This document shows positions 13,171-27,485 of a DNA stretch of 64,000 nt, piece by piece. The stretch is taken from the NCBI GenBank assembly GCA_026018925.1, contig JAKSZU010000008.1:63387027-63451026 (forward strand). The letters are read 5' to 3'. Made by a program: the position numbers and the translations under genes. The DNA is from Tupaia tana. Lineage: Eukaryota > Chordata > Mammalia > Scandentia > Tupaiidae. The notes under the pieces were generated by a model. That model saw nothing but the letters and a program-made list of their open reading frames with translations, did not search any database and was not told the DNA's origin. Numbering within the stretch: position 1 is the first letter of the stretch; each line of letters opens with the position of its first letter.

Positions 13171-15260
13171 TTAATTTCCTGGAAGTTTACAAAGGTAGGA
13201 GTCAAAGGTGTTAGAGAACAAATCATTCAAATTTTCTTATTTCTCAAAAACAAGTAAGTCCATTTACACTTAAATGATAATTAAACAAACTTTAAAATAT
13301 AATCCTGGGACCAGCAGTTAGCGTAATGGCTATGTCGCTGGACTCTCATGTAGTTGACCACAGTTCAAGTCCCGGACCAGGTGGCTTAAAACTCACGCCG
13401 GGCACGTGTGTGCGCGTGCCCAAAATCCCGAGAGGAGAATGGAAGAGAAGGGATTGCAGTGTGGCCATCCCCCCGGGGGGTGATTTCTTGCTTTCTGTCT
13501 CTCTGTCTCTATCTGTCTGGTGAGCACATGTGCCCTATAGCAAAAACCTCTCCGAAAAAAAGAAAATATAATCCTGAGGTTCGCTATTTGTTTTCTGTTT
13601 TGTTTCATTTTTTAGGTTTTTGCCATAGGGTACATGTATTTGGAGAGAGAGAGAGAGAGGGAAACTGAGAAACTGCTCTTCATAGGGGGATGGTGAGGCC
13701 AAAATTCCCTCTCCATGCTCACGCTGGATTCTTGGGCACACACATATCTGGTGTGATTTTCAAGCCGCAGGGTCAAGGACTTCAACCATGGTCGGCCATG
13801 TGGGAAACCAGCACCTTAACCACCATGCTACTTCTGACAACCCAAAGTTATTTTTTGTTTCTGTTTTGTTTTTGTTTATTTTTAGAGAGAGAGATTTTTG
13901 CTATAGGGCATGTGCACTCGCCAGAGCTACAAAGATAGAGAGATAGAAAGCAATCCCTCCTCCATTCTCCTCTTGGGATCTCGGGGAACACACGCACATA
14001 TACCCTACATGAGTTTCAAGCCACTGAGGCTGGGACTTGAACCATGGTCAGCCATGTGGGAGTCCAGCAACGTAACTAACAACATCTGCTGGCCCCTAAA
14101 AGTTTTTTTTTTTTTTTTTTTCCTAAAGCAAATCTATGCACCATATAAAGCACAAAATCCTACCACATTTTTTTGTTGTTGTTTTTAGTTTTTTGCCATA
14201 GGGCATGTGTACTCGCTGGAGAGAAACAGACACTGAGGGAGAATATGAGAACTCACTCCTCCCTGCCCCGGGGGTGGGGGGCTTGGCCCCTCTCCTTCAT
14301 CCTTCTCCTAGGATTTTGGGCACACAGGCACACACACCCAAAGCGACTTTCAAGATGCCTGGTCTGGAACTCAAATCGCCGTCATCCATGTGGGAGTCCA
14401 GCACCTTAACCACCATGCCACCTGCTGGCCCCCAAATTATTTTCTTATACCACAGGTACATGATCTAAGACACTATTATAATTTGTTACAGTGAATACTA
14501 AATTGGAGAGGTTTTAAGATTAATTCTTATACAAGTTTCCTAAATAGCTGGGGGGAAAAAAAGATAGTTGGCAAAAGTATCTAACTGAAAAAAGCTTTTT
14601 TTTTTTTTCATAAACCTTTATCTTGAATCTCCTCATGTCTGCTACTACTTGGAAACTTCATATAGAAAAGTATGCTTTAATTCCATCAAGTTCCCTATGG
14701 ATTTGAGCACCTCTGCCAAAATTATGCTAGTAGTAGACCTTGGAAATTGATCTTATTCAGTTATTACTGGGGCCAGAATAGAAAACGTCACAATGTCTAA
14801 TGAGTTTTTGAAACTATGAATTTGTGTTTCTGTTTAGTTTTTTGAACATCCTATAATCTGGCAATATTACCACTTATTGTAATGTATAAGACAGGTACAA
14901 CCACTTAGTTCTGAGGCCTCCCTATCTTTTCTTATATAATTAAAGTCTACTCTTTGCAGGCATCTGTTGATCTAATAAAAATATTTCACAAGATGTACAT
15001 ACATTAAGATTGTTTCACTTTATTTACCTAGAACTAAATGCTGCCCACTGAGATTCAGACATCAACAATATTACAATATACTTATTAGTATAACTCAAAG
15101 GAAATGGATCAGTAAATCCTTCAATTAGCTACCCAGCATCGTTCCTTCCTTTAAAAACTGTGGCTCTCCAGGGTCATCAGGTGGCATGGTGGTTAAGGGT
15201 GCTGGCCTCCTACATGGCCTACCGCAGTTCAAGTCCCAGACTTGGTGGATGGCTTTCACA

Positions 15261-15298
<38 letters not shown>

Positions 15299-18200
15299 CT
15301 CTCTCTGGTCAAATTTAAATAAATGAATAAACAAAGTTAAATAAAATAATTATTAAATAATAATAAAATAAAATTAAATTAAATTAAATAATAAAACTGT
15401 GACCCTGGAGAAATTAATTATTTATTACCAATGCAATCTTAACCCACACCTCAGATTAAATATGCTCCATTAAAAAAAAAAAAAAAAAGAGAAGTAAAAA
15501 TGACTTGTTAGTGATTGGCACATAACTCTATTTATGTTATGATAATGTTTTCTAAATAGATAATAGGTTGGTAAATTATTTGACCAATGTAAAGACATCA
15601 GCAAAGCTGAGTGCAGAGAAGAAAAACATCTGATATATTAAGTTTTTTGTCAATGCCTCTCCAAGAAGTAGGAATCAGGTCAAGGTCTAGTGAAGTGTTT
15701 TACACAGATAAGGCACTCAAGAAATATTTGCTGAAAAATTAATGCAATTCTGGACAACTGCAGTGATCTGAGATCAAAACAGGAATGGTTGATGCTAACA
15801 GTTAACTAGTGGTTAACTATCAACATATATACAGTGCGTATTTTATAATTTAATTCAAAAGAGAGCCAAAACATTACATGCTAGAAAAAAAACGATACAC
15901 ACACAAGAAATCACATGTAAACTCTCCTTAAAAAGTGTTACTTTAAAATAGGTAAGGTCTAATTGACATTTTTTTTTTACCTTGCACAGTCTAAAAAGAA
16001 AAAAGAACTCTCACCTCCCATTTTTCAGAAGCACTGTTTCCACGTTCAGCTGTTCCAATAATATATAATCTTCCAGTGCCATCTGACAAGGTAACCCAGG
16101 CAGGAGATGTGAAATGGATGGATGCACAAAGGCGATTATCACACGCTGTCAAATCTGTAGGCAGTCGAAACACCTCTCGTGGCTTTCCTAGGGCAGTATC
16201 CTAAAAAGAAGCCAAATAGTATAAACAAGTCCCTTCCCTGATCCACACACACACACAGAAAATATTTATCTGTAGTACAGTAGCTTCTCCACTCATCAAG
16301 AATTAGAGCCATATTTCGCTCCCTCTGAGTAAGGGCTGTACTACTGATTCACTCCTAAAAAGTGAAATATGATAGGTGTAACGGGTGGTATACAATTTCT
16401 AGGTCTAGGTCACAAAAGTTTTACACTGTCTACTTTGCTCTGTCTTGGGTTGTGCACTGTGGGGAAAGCGAGCTACCTTGTTGTGAAGATAAAGCTTAAG
16501 TAGCCTGTACAAAGACCCACATGGGAAGGAACTGAAGGCTCACGCCAATACCCAGCACCTGACTAGTGATAATTTGGGAAATGTATGCTTTATCCCTAAT
16601 CACTCCTTCAGATGACAGCAGTCCTGGCTGGCATCTTGACTATCACTTCAGGACAAACCTTAAGCCAGACCACTGAGCTCACTCTGATTACTAAACACAA
16701 GTAATGTGTGAAATAAATGTTTATTATTTCAAATCACTAAGTTTGAAGTTGTTACAATGTAACAGGTAGCTCATACAATGCAGTAATCTAGTTTTCATTC
16801 TCTTAGAGTTACTTTTAACTCACTAATTAGAAATACCACATCATGTTCTAAATGCCTACAGAGACATCATTCTACAGTATGAAAATACTAAGCATAAACT
16901 ACTACCAATTTAAGTTTTGTTGACAAATTTTTATTGTGTCTATGTTCTTGTGTTTGAGATATAAGATGGGTTGCATCATTAAAATGTTTTATAGGAGAAT
17001 ATATAAAAACAATTGAAAAAAAGTTCCTCTCATACATCAAACTACTCAATTCAATACTTATTGTTGTTTACGTTTTAGTTGTCAGGTAACAGGTTTCCCT
17101 GTAGGATACCAGCGATCCTTGATTCATAAGTTTCATTCTTGGCTCCTAGAATTAGTGAGATCTATGTAGGTATTAAACAAAATTTAAATAAACTATAAAT
17201 AGTACCCTTATTAACTACAATTTTTTGGTAATCCAATTTTTTTCTTTTGTGTACAAACCAGAGGGCATGTGCACTTGCCAGACAGAGATAGACAGTGAGA
17301 GAGGGAGAGAGAGAGAAATGAAGGGAGGAAAGAGAAAGAGGGAGAAAGCACCACCCAATGGAGAGTGGTCACAGTGCAATCCCTTCTCTTTCATTTCTCT
17401 ATCCTTTCGGGATTTGGGGTACGCGTTCACACATACCTGGAGTGACTTTCAAGCTACCAGGCTGGGATTGGAACCATAGTCCCCCCCGTTAGCCTAGAAA
17501 AAAATTTAGACTAGTGATACCTATTTTTGGCTAAGATATTCTAATGATAGGATTAGAGATAAATACAGGCTTTTGGAAATGGGTATAAATTAAATTATAT
17601 TGTGTTTTATATACTATTTGATACAACTGTACTCTTGGGGATTTATAAAATAAGGGTACAAAGATCCATGTAATGAAATGCTTGTTTTAACAATGAATAT
17701 GAAAAACTGTAACAATAACAACCAAGGAAGAATCTAGTTGTTTACATGAGTTGTAGAGTGAGTAGGAAAAAGCAGCTTCTGACATAGCACCGGCCTGGTA
17801 GTATAAGCCAAGTCTTGGCTTTGCTATAAGCTGGACCAGCACTGACTCTGCTCCTGCCAAATGTAGTATCAGACAGGGCCACTGTGTGATCATTACAGCA
17901 AGAATGAAAGGACATCACCCCATAACGATACCTGAACACAGACAAAACATGAACATTTTCAAAATACAAATGTAACCCTAATCCAGGTCAATATAAGCAG
18001 CTACAGTTTCCTTACTTATTACTTTGAGCTTCAGTCTAGTATTCTCTTCTAAATAATACTTAAGATACCCTTCACAGAATTAGTCAATTTCCTCATAGTA
18101 TCCGATCTAAGAGTAAAGCCCCCACTTACTGAAGCCTTCTCTCAACATCACCTAACTCGAACCTAATCCTGTAATATCATCCTGTTTCTAAATCCTCTTA

Positions 18201-21200
18201 TTGAAACAGCTTGTGCCTCCTCATGGTATGCCTCTCTCTTGCTGCAAAAAGTAATAAAAATCCAAGTTCTTCAACCAGATGTGTTTCTACTGTCTTCTTC
18301 TGAAGAGCACTGTCAGGAAACAGTAAATCATGGAACATCTACTTGATGGAACACTCAATACTCATTAAAAACGAATTTATACGGGGTCTTTTATGATTCC
18401 AGACAAATTTTAAGATTGTCTTTTCTAGATCTGTGAAGAATGTGTCTGGTACTTTGATTGGCATTGCATTAAATAGGTAGATTAATTTGGGTAGAATTGC
18501 CATTTGAGACATTGTATGTCCCCACTTAACATATACCGTTTGTCTACATTCTATGTCGGAAACTGATTGACTAACAGTTGAACAAACACAAGAGATGGGT
18601 GTGAATGTCAGATGAGGTGTATGTGGAGGAGTGGGGCCCAACGAAAGACATTTAGAGAAGGGATACAGAGGTAGAGCATTGACGGGATGGGGAGGTGTGG
18701 TGTTATCTGCTGAAGATATTTCGATCAACGGGTCTGGGGAGAAATGTTCACATATCGAAATGGTCTCATTGTAAGCCAAACAATATGATTGAAAGTATAT
18801 ACAAAAATAAATAAAGTAATTAAAAAAAAAAAAACGAATTTATAATATTAAAATAAAAAGATATCTAAGAGTAATCTTTTTAAAAAGGCAGATTATATAC
18901 AGTGTGAATCTATTTATGCTGAAACAAATGTTTTGATATGATAGCACAGCAGAGTTCAGTGCAGAAGACATAGGCTGATCTGTTAATATCGTTTACATTT
19001 AGAAAATAAGATGTAGCAGTCACCAGGTGGTAGTAAATCAACTTAATAGTAAGGGATTAATAGTGGTAGATTGGGAGTAAAGGAAAATTCTCTTTTGCTT
19101 CAAATACACCGCTTTAAAAATTCTTTTACATGTAGCAATTTAGTACAATACACATAAGGTAAAAGATAAAAATGGAACTTCTTTCTCAAAACAGTTGTTT
19201 CATAATAAAGGCTTTTCTAGTAGTCTCTACTACATGTCCCTTACAGTAGCTAAAGCAGTAAATCAATATTACTAGGAAAAGTAGAAGATTAAACCCGTTA
19301 TCATCATTTCATATATAATTACAAATGTTTTAAGTAACTTTTTTCTAAATACATGGCAGGGTCCAGCTGATGTCATAATAGTTAGGTCAGTATGCTCCCA
19401 CCTAGTCGGCCACAGTTCGAGTTCCAGACCCATGGCTTGAAACTCATGAATGCATGTGTGTGTGCCCAAAATCCAAAGAGGAGAATGGAAGAAAAGGAAC
19501 TGAGGCATGCCCATGACCCCAGGGTATGATTTCTTGCCTTCTGTCTGTCTGGTGAGTGCATATCCCCTATAGCAAAACTCTTTAAGGAAAAAAAAAAAAA
19601 AAAACCGGCAGGTACACGTATGTCTACAGTTCTGATGGGATGAAGAAAAGGAGGACTACAGATTATGGTGTAACCAAGATCCCTTTGGGAGAGGAGGACG
19701 TGTTCTCTCTCTCTCTCTGGCCAGTGCATGTGCCCTCAGGCAATCAATGAAGAAAAAAGCTCAGATTCATGCCTAGAGATGAACATTCTGGCATACAGCT
19801 GAGCTGGACCAATAAGTAGTTGCAACCTGTCATTTAAAGATGCAGCCTCACAACACAGGCTTACGAATGGAATCTGGTATCTGTCCTCTGAACCTTGAGT
19901 GCAGTTTAAACAGATACTATTAGACGATATTCTTTAATAGTAGAAACAAACTAGATTTTCAGGTAAATGGCAAAAAAAGGTATATATTTTTGACCAAAGC
20001 AAATTCCATAAATACTAAGGAACTGAAGACATTACTTTAAAGTGAGACACAATACCATATAAAATGATGATGATAGAACAAAGAACCAAATTTTAAACAC
20101 TCTTTCTAAAGCCATTTTTTACTTCTAAGCACATTTCTTCCCAATTGACATTTTTCTAAAATTAAGGATTTTAAACTCAAGGTAAGTATTTCTGTGGCAG
20201 TACAATGCCTTTATATACCTGCATGCTGATTTACTGCCACCTGGTGGCTGCTTACAAAACCTGAAGGCCAAGTAACCTGGACTTATTAGGCCTTTCATAC
20301 TGAATCACAGCGTTACTTCAGATTTACCTGGGAGTAGCGGGGATAGTAGTCATTTGTAAATCAACCACAGGAAAAAAAAAAGCCTGTCTGAGATATCTAT
20401 ATGTGTGTCTTTAACTAAAAGAATCAAAAAACAAACAAACAAACAAAAGGCAATAAAACAGATACTGGAATAGATGTTTTCTGCTACAGAAGAAGCCAGT
20501 AGTAACTTAATAGCCAAAATTTTCCACCTGCTCCCAACATAGAAGCTCAAAAAGTAGATTTCCTTTGATGTTGATCAGAAAAAAAAAAAGTAAGTGTGGT
20601 ATGCTTCTTACAAGTGCAAGGTTTCTCGCACAAGTAAAATCACTAGTTCTCAGACCACAACCAAACCTGATATACTTAATCAGATTTGGATTAAGGATGC
20701 TCAATCTGAAGAGGAAACTAAAGTCATGGATAGATGAGTACATTATACCCTTTCTGACAGCCTTTACACAGTACTGTTAATAGTTACCTGTACATTCATC
20801 TTATCTTAGTATCTAAAAAGTGTAACATGTAAGTACTAAAATATGTATCGTTGTGACCTGCAAAGAGTAGGTTCTCAATAAACATGTTAGAATGCATGTC
20901 TTAAGTGACTAGTTCCATTTATTTCCTTACTTTTTTTTTTTTTTTTTTTATTGCCAGAGGGTGTGTGCACTTGCCAGAGGAAGGGAGAGAGAGACATCCC
21001 TCCCTATTGAGGCCTGGTCTTGCTATAATCCCATTTCTCCATTTCTCCATCCCATCAGGACTTGGGGAATGTATTCCCTTGTGCTCAGCTTGTTTTTCAA
21101 GCTGACAGGGCTGGATTTGCACCACAGTCAGTCATGTGGTATCTGGTTCCCTAAACAATGGGCTTAACCACTATACTACAAAATTGACCCTGTCTAGCTG

Positions 21201-24200
21201 CCTTTCTACTAACTACCCTATCTCCCTAATCACAGATGTTAGAACTGTATCATAAGTGCCACAAAGATACTAATGGAAAAGTAAAATAAAATCATGTATA
21301 TGGCACTACAAAGATAACATTTTCAGATTTACAAACTCAGAAAACTGTTAGAATAAATTTAATTGGCAACTTTATAGTACAACACATTCCCACTAACAAT
21401 TGTTTTAAGTGTTAAAAGGAAAACTTTCTTATACACACACACAAATCTATTTGTTCAGGAAGATGAGAGTCTAGCCCCTAATAAAAATACTTGTCCAATT
21501 ACTTTGGTTGGTCTATAAATACACTGGGCCTGGGTATTGGCATGAACCTGACAAGAAAAAGGAACTAATATTTAAGGGAACAAGAAGCCAGACTGTATCT
21601 CCTCTGCAGCAGCAAGAAACAATCAGAATTCATTTGTCCATTGATTGTTTTTTTAAAATCATTGAAATCCATTTGTTATTATTATGTTGTCAGAAAAGTC
21701 ATATTTTTTCTATGTCTTTCTATGCAAAAATGGGCTATAACTTTTCCAACAACCCAATATTATTTTTTAATTTGTCCAGAGAGAGTGAAAAAAGGAAAAC
21801 AAGAAAGCAAGCCATCAGGTTCCGGACTTGAACTGTGGTCGACCACATGGGAGTCAAGTGCCTTACCTATCACATCACCTCTGACCCTGTTCATTAATTT
21901 CTTTTTTTAAAACAATTATTTTATTTGACTTTATTTATTGATCTACATTTGACCAGAGAGGGACAGAGTAAGAGAGAGAAAGCCACCAGGTCTGGAACTT
22001 AAACTGTGGTAGGCCATGTGGGAGTCCAACACCCTTAACCACCATGCCACATGTCAGCCCCTGTCCATTGATTTCTTAGAGACTACCTTAAAAAAATTTT
22101 ATCATTATCAGGGAAAACCTAACTTTTCTTTCCTAATATTTTGAGTTAAACACTGCATCAATACAGCTCTCATATCTGTACCTGAACCAGAAATAATAGG
22201 AGGAACATCCAATCAAAAATGCAATGCCAACTCTCAAGAATTGTAACAAGCCTGAACAGATATTATTCGCCCACAAAAAATAATGACCAAGCTTTCTGCA
22301 GAGTGTTAGGATTATAGAAACAAAAGAAAGATTCATGGTCTAGACCAAGGATGACCAAATGGCAGTCCTCAACCTAGTTCTGAATCACTGCCTGTTTTTG
22401 TAAATAAAGGTTTACTGGAACACAGCCATACTCGTTTGCTTATGAACTGTCTATGTCTGATTTCACCCTGCAACAGGAAAAGTGACTAGCAATGACAAGA
22501 GACTGGCCCACCTCAGAATAAAATTTCCAACCTGTAGCCTACAGAGTTTACAAACCAAGTAGATCTAAACCAAGTAGATCTACCAGATTTTGGGCACATA
22601 TGAACACAAGCCCAGTTTGAGTTTCAAGCCACCAGGCCCAGGATTGGAACCATAGTAGGCCTTGTGGGAGGCCAGAGCCTTAACCTTTATGTCACCTGCT
22701 GGCCCCAACACCCTATCTATTCTAAAATTACATATTTAAACATGTGGATTTTGGAATAGCAGATGGCATAATGGTTACATTGCTGGACTCCCACAGAGTC
22801 GACTGCAGTTTGAGTCCCAGACCCGGTGACTTAAAACTCACGCCAGGCATGTGTGCCCAAAATCCCAAGGGGAGAAGGGAGGACAAGGGACTGCAGTATG
22901 GCCAGTCCCCCTTGGGGGTGACTTCTCACATTCTGTCTCTATCTCTCTGGTGATTGCACATGTTTTATACAAAACTCTCTCAATCAATCAATCAATCAAT
23001 CAATCAAGTCAATGATATGATTATTCTTAGGGAAACAGAGGTTGGATGTCAAGGCAAGCTTCTTAGATGAACAAATGGTTAACTGGGACGTAAGTGAAGA
23101 TTAGGAAACAGCCTGTCACAGAACTAAGAGTATGTTCCAGGTAGCGTTAATAACGCGGGAAAAAGCTCAGGGGCAACAGGATATAGAGTATGTCTCAGTA
23201 CTCCAGCAGTTAGTATTACTAGAGTATAGTATACAAAGTGGGGGAAGACAGGTGGAAGAGAGAGTATTATAAACTGTATATACGAGATGAAAACTTTGTA
23301 ATTTAAGAACATATACACTTAATACCTGCAACAACAACAACAAACAACAAAAAACCACCACCATCTCTGGAATGACATAAAGAAGCTAAAAGAAGTTGCA
23401 ATGGAAACAGTTACTGAAAGCAGGACAGATAAAATATAGGGTTAGGGAGACTTCAGTAACTGCCTTTTACAATTTTTGTTTGTTTTCAAGTCAGATAAAC
23501 ACACTATCTTTTTCTTCTTTTAAATTAAGGTTTTTGCCATAGGGTGGGTGTGTTTGATGGAGAGAGAAAGAGACAAAGAGAAGAAATATGAGAAATCACT
23601 CCCCTATTAGGGAATGGCCACACTGCAATCCCCTCTCGTCCATTCTCCTTACCAGATTTTGGGCACATATGAACGCAAGCCCAGTTTGAGTTTCAAGCCA
23701 CCAGGCCCAGGATTGGAACCATAGTAGGCCTTGTGGGAGGCCAGAGCCTTAACCTTTATGTCACCTGCTGGCCCCAACACCCTATCTATTCTAAAATTAC
23801 ATATTTAAACATGTGGATTTTGTCATGAAGAAATTATTAAATTAATTTAAGTGGTGATGAAATTATACAAGCAAATTAGACTACTGTGCAGAGTACAGGA
23901 GGTCTGGGGAGAGCAGAGCAGTTAGGAAGCTATTAGTAGACTGTTGGCTGTTTAAAGAAATATGTACTCTAAAGTTTGCACAAGCAAAAGAAATGACAAA
24001 AATCACTCAAACAGAGGAAAAGTAAAAGGAATATTATTAAGGTTTTTACACTGCAAAGGAAAACAGTATTAATTAGAGGCAGAGAATGATCATTTAAGAA
24101 TAAAAATTATAATCTCTACATTAACCATTAAAAATAATATTAGCAGGTTTAGATAAAACCAAAAGAGAAATTTAAATAAATTTTTAATTTTAATAAAAAA

Positions 24201-27200
24201 AAAACTTTATTAATCCCCCTAAAAAGATAGGCACAGAAACACCAAGAAACAAAAAACAGACAAGACAAACTGAAAAGAAACAGCAAGGTGTTAAAATTAA
24301 CCCAAGAATATTAGTAATTACATTAAATTAAATATGAATGTTGAAGAGTCCTCAGCCCCTGGGCACGAACTGGTACTGGTCCATGGCCTGTTTGGAACTG
24401 GGTTGCACAGGAGGTGAACAGTGGGCATGTGAGTGAACTAGCAAACTTCATCTGTATTTATGGCGACTCTCCACTGCACATATTATTGTCTGTGAGCTCC
24501 ACCTCCCATCAGACCAGTAGCGACATTAGATCCTTATAAGGAGCATGCAATTTTTATCAGAAAAGTCATCACGTATTTTAGCATAGACACACAAAGAAAA
24601 ATACATAACTTCTCCGACGACATAGATTCTTCACATGTGTAGTTCACAACAGAGTTCACGTGACCTGGTTCCCTCACGAGTGCAGTTCACAACAGGGTTC
24701 ATGCACCTATTAGAATCTAATGCCTGATGATTGGAGGTAGAGTTGAGGTGGTGATGCTAGCACTGGAAAGAGGCTGCAAATACTGATTAACATTAGCAGA
24801 GACATGACTGCACAGAGACCATAATAATCAATTGCTTGCGGACTCATATAAAAACCCTGTTAGTGGCAAGCAAGAAAAAATTTGTTATAGAGAGATGTTT
24901 GCTATAACATGCATGCACTTGTCAGAGAGATAAAAAGTGAGAAATCACCACCCCCAGGAGGTTGGCCATACTGCAACCCCTTCTCCTCCATTCTCCTCTT
25001 GGGATTTTGGGCATGCATACACACAAGCTCAGCGTGAGTTTTACGCCACTGGGTCCAGGACTCAAACCATGGTTGACTACGTGGGAGTCCAGCGACATAA
25101 CCATTACGCCAACTGCTGGTCAAGGCAAGTGAAAATTAAGTTGCGTCTGATGGCAGAATGCCAAGTGAGTTGGATGCATTTCAGTTGAACAATATCTGGT
25201 GGCAGGCTTTAAGTAAGAATCTGTCCCATCCACACCTTCCCTGTTCATGAAAAGTTGTCTCTCATCAAACCTGTCCCTGGTGCCAAAAAGGTTGGGGACC
25301 ACTGTACTAAACCCTCAATTTTTATCCATAGTGGCTAAAAACAAGACTCAACAATGTGTTTCTCATAAGAGACACACTTTAAATTTAAGAAATCAATAAA
25401 CTAAAAGAAAGAGGGTACAAAAAGAATAGATATTAGTAGCAAAAAAGCTAATGATGATCATATTAACAGCAGACAAAGATTTCTAGACAAAAATTATTCC
25501 CATGCCCAGCTGTGGTGGCACTGCCAACATTTTGCTGTTCCACAGACTGGAACCACATGAGAGGCCCAGGTTTGATTCCTAGCCCAATCTAAAGACCAGT
25601 TACAGTGGTGTGTACCTGTAATCCCACATAGTTGGGATGCTGAGGGGGGAGGATCATGGCCTGGGGCAACAGAGGTCCTATCTAAGAAAGAGCTGGGTGT
25701 GGTGGATTTACACCTGCAGTACCAGCTTGGAGGCTGAGGCAAGAGACTAATATAGCAAGACACTGTCTTTAAAAGAAAAAAGTTATCCCCAGAACTTAGA
25801 GATAAGGAGGGACATTTTGTAATGCTGAAAGGATCAATTCAAAGAAGCCAAAGAATCCTGGTTTGCACCTAATTAAGAGTAATTTAAAAATACATGAACT
25901 AAAAGCAAACACTAAAAGAAAATAGATAAAATCCACTATTATTAGGGATAGATAATCCCTTGCACAGAAAAAGCAGACATGAAAGGATTACATCAATATT
26001 AGTGCATAAAAGCTATTAGAGTGCGGGTGAGGGGGAATAAATAAGTGTAAGGAATAGAAACAAAAGGAAAATCTAAAACTGAGTTAAGCAGAAATAGAGC
26101 CTTACGTAGACTAATTATATTTAAAGGTTTATTATCTCAGTCCTCTGGACATCACACTCAAGGAGAAAAGTAAAGATCAAATTTATCAGAAAATTGTATT
26201 ATGCATGTTTTCCTTACCAGCATCACTGTTAAATTCATAATTCTTCCAAGAGTATCAATGTAGTAGACACTGTCTTGATACCATGAATCACAGTGTAGGT
26301 AATTATACATTCCAAATGCATGCATGTGTTCCAGTGTATATTGATCATCTCGAAGTTTTACTTCTGCCACAGCTGAAATACACAAGAAAAATAAATATAA
26401 ACATCAAGAATTTTACCTCAGGCTGTTCCTTTCTACAGAATGCCAGTCACAAAGGCCTTAAGAGCAATCTACTATGCCATTTATTAAAAATAACTTCTGA
26501 GTACTTAGTAGGCACTGTGTGCAGAAGGTAGACAGTAGGTAAAACGGACAGTCATGCCCTTACAGAACTTAGAACACAGTGACCATAGGACACACTGCTT
26601 TTCACGCTATCACCCTCTTTTCTTCTAGGTACCTCATATTTATCATTAAGAAATAAAACAGAAATTCTCAAAAACAAAAATTTCCCTGTTTTCTGGGAAA
26701 ATATTAAGCCCAACCAATAAAGTCTTTTATACTTTTAAAATGTTCATACCTCTACTAACTCAATCATTTTTACCACACATCAAGAAATAAAGAGAGTGTT
26801 TTTATCATCTCACTAGGCAGCTATATAAATAAATATAAACATAAGTGGTGACTTCTCCATAGTCATACCACATCTTTCCAAAGGGTATAGAACAAAACAG
26901 TATCATAAGTGGAGTAGAAACAATGTCTCCTAGAGAACTGGGCTTTCTTCACTAAAGTATTACCTTCTTCACTAATTGTAACCTACTAAATGTGATTTCT
27001 CCCTCCCATTTCTCCAGTCTTTCCAGGCAGATAATAGCCTTCACAGTTCAAGGCTGCCCATGACCTAGAATTAATTTTTGCCCCAACAGCAAACACAGAA
27101 GAGAACTACACTGGGCCAATACGTTACTGTAATACAAAACCTACTTCACGACATTCTGACTGCAACTATTTTCTTCTTTTCCAGAATACCTACCTGTTCC

Positions 27201-27452
27201 CACTTTCAATATCTGCTTGAGCAATAGCTGACTTACATTCATTCACTACTTTATTTAGCAAATATTTTAATAAGCACCAAGGTCATAGTGATGAGCAGAG
27301 TACAGAATTGACATTTTTATATAATTAAACTATGATATACAAAGAAAAACTACTGGGTACCATGAGAACACATAACACAGAAGGCTGGTCTACTTGAGAT
27401 TAATGAAAGCTTTCCAAGGTTTCAGTCAAGTAACAAAAACAAGGAAGAATGA

Positions 27453-27485
<33 letters not shown>

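Larger units (their letters stand above)
12683..16014 (-). other. NUDCD1: NUDCD1 intron 3
   Basis: Contains a TG microsatellite, five SINEs (three in a row at 13607-14433) and a long unremarkable stretch at 14440-15150. Confidence 0.8.
24060..26010 (+). mobile_element. Fossil L1 ORF2 region, interrupted twice
   Basis: AATATTAGTAATTACATTAAAT, then TCATAAGAGACACACTTTAA, CATATTAACAGCAGACAAAG and GAGGGACATTTTGTAATG follow the order of the L1 endonuclease-domain DNA. MER1 interrupts at 24349-25304 and a tRNA/7SL composite at 25499-25785. Decayed, no open frame. Confidence 0.7.
16201..26217 (-). other. NUDCD1: NUDCD1 intron 2
   Basis: About 10 kb. It holds an MLT1 LTR, many SINEs, a rearranged young L1 insertion, a 173-bp direct duplication and a fossil L1 interrupted by MER1 and a tRNA/7SL composite. 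No exon or RNA gene is seen. Confidence 0.8.

Noticed and set aside
18339-18779. 146-codon minus-strand frame as a gene
   Set aside because: Its C-terminal part is L1 ORF2 and the rest is the antisense of the insertion's 3' part; it is an accidental frame across the rearranged L1.
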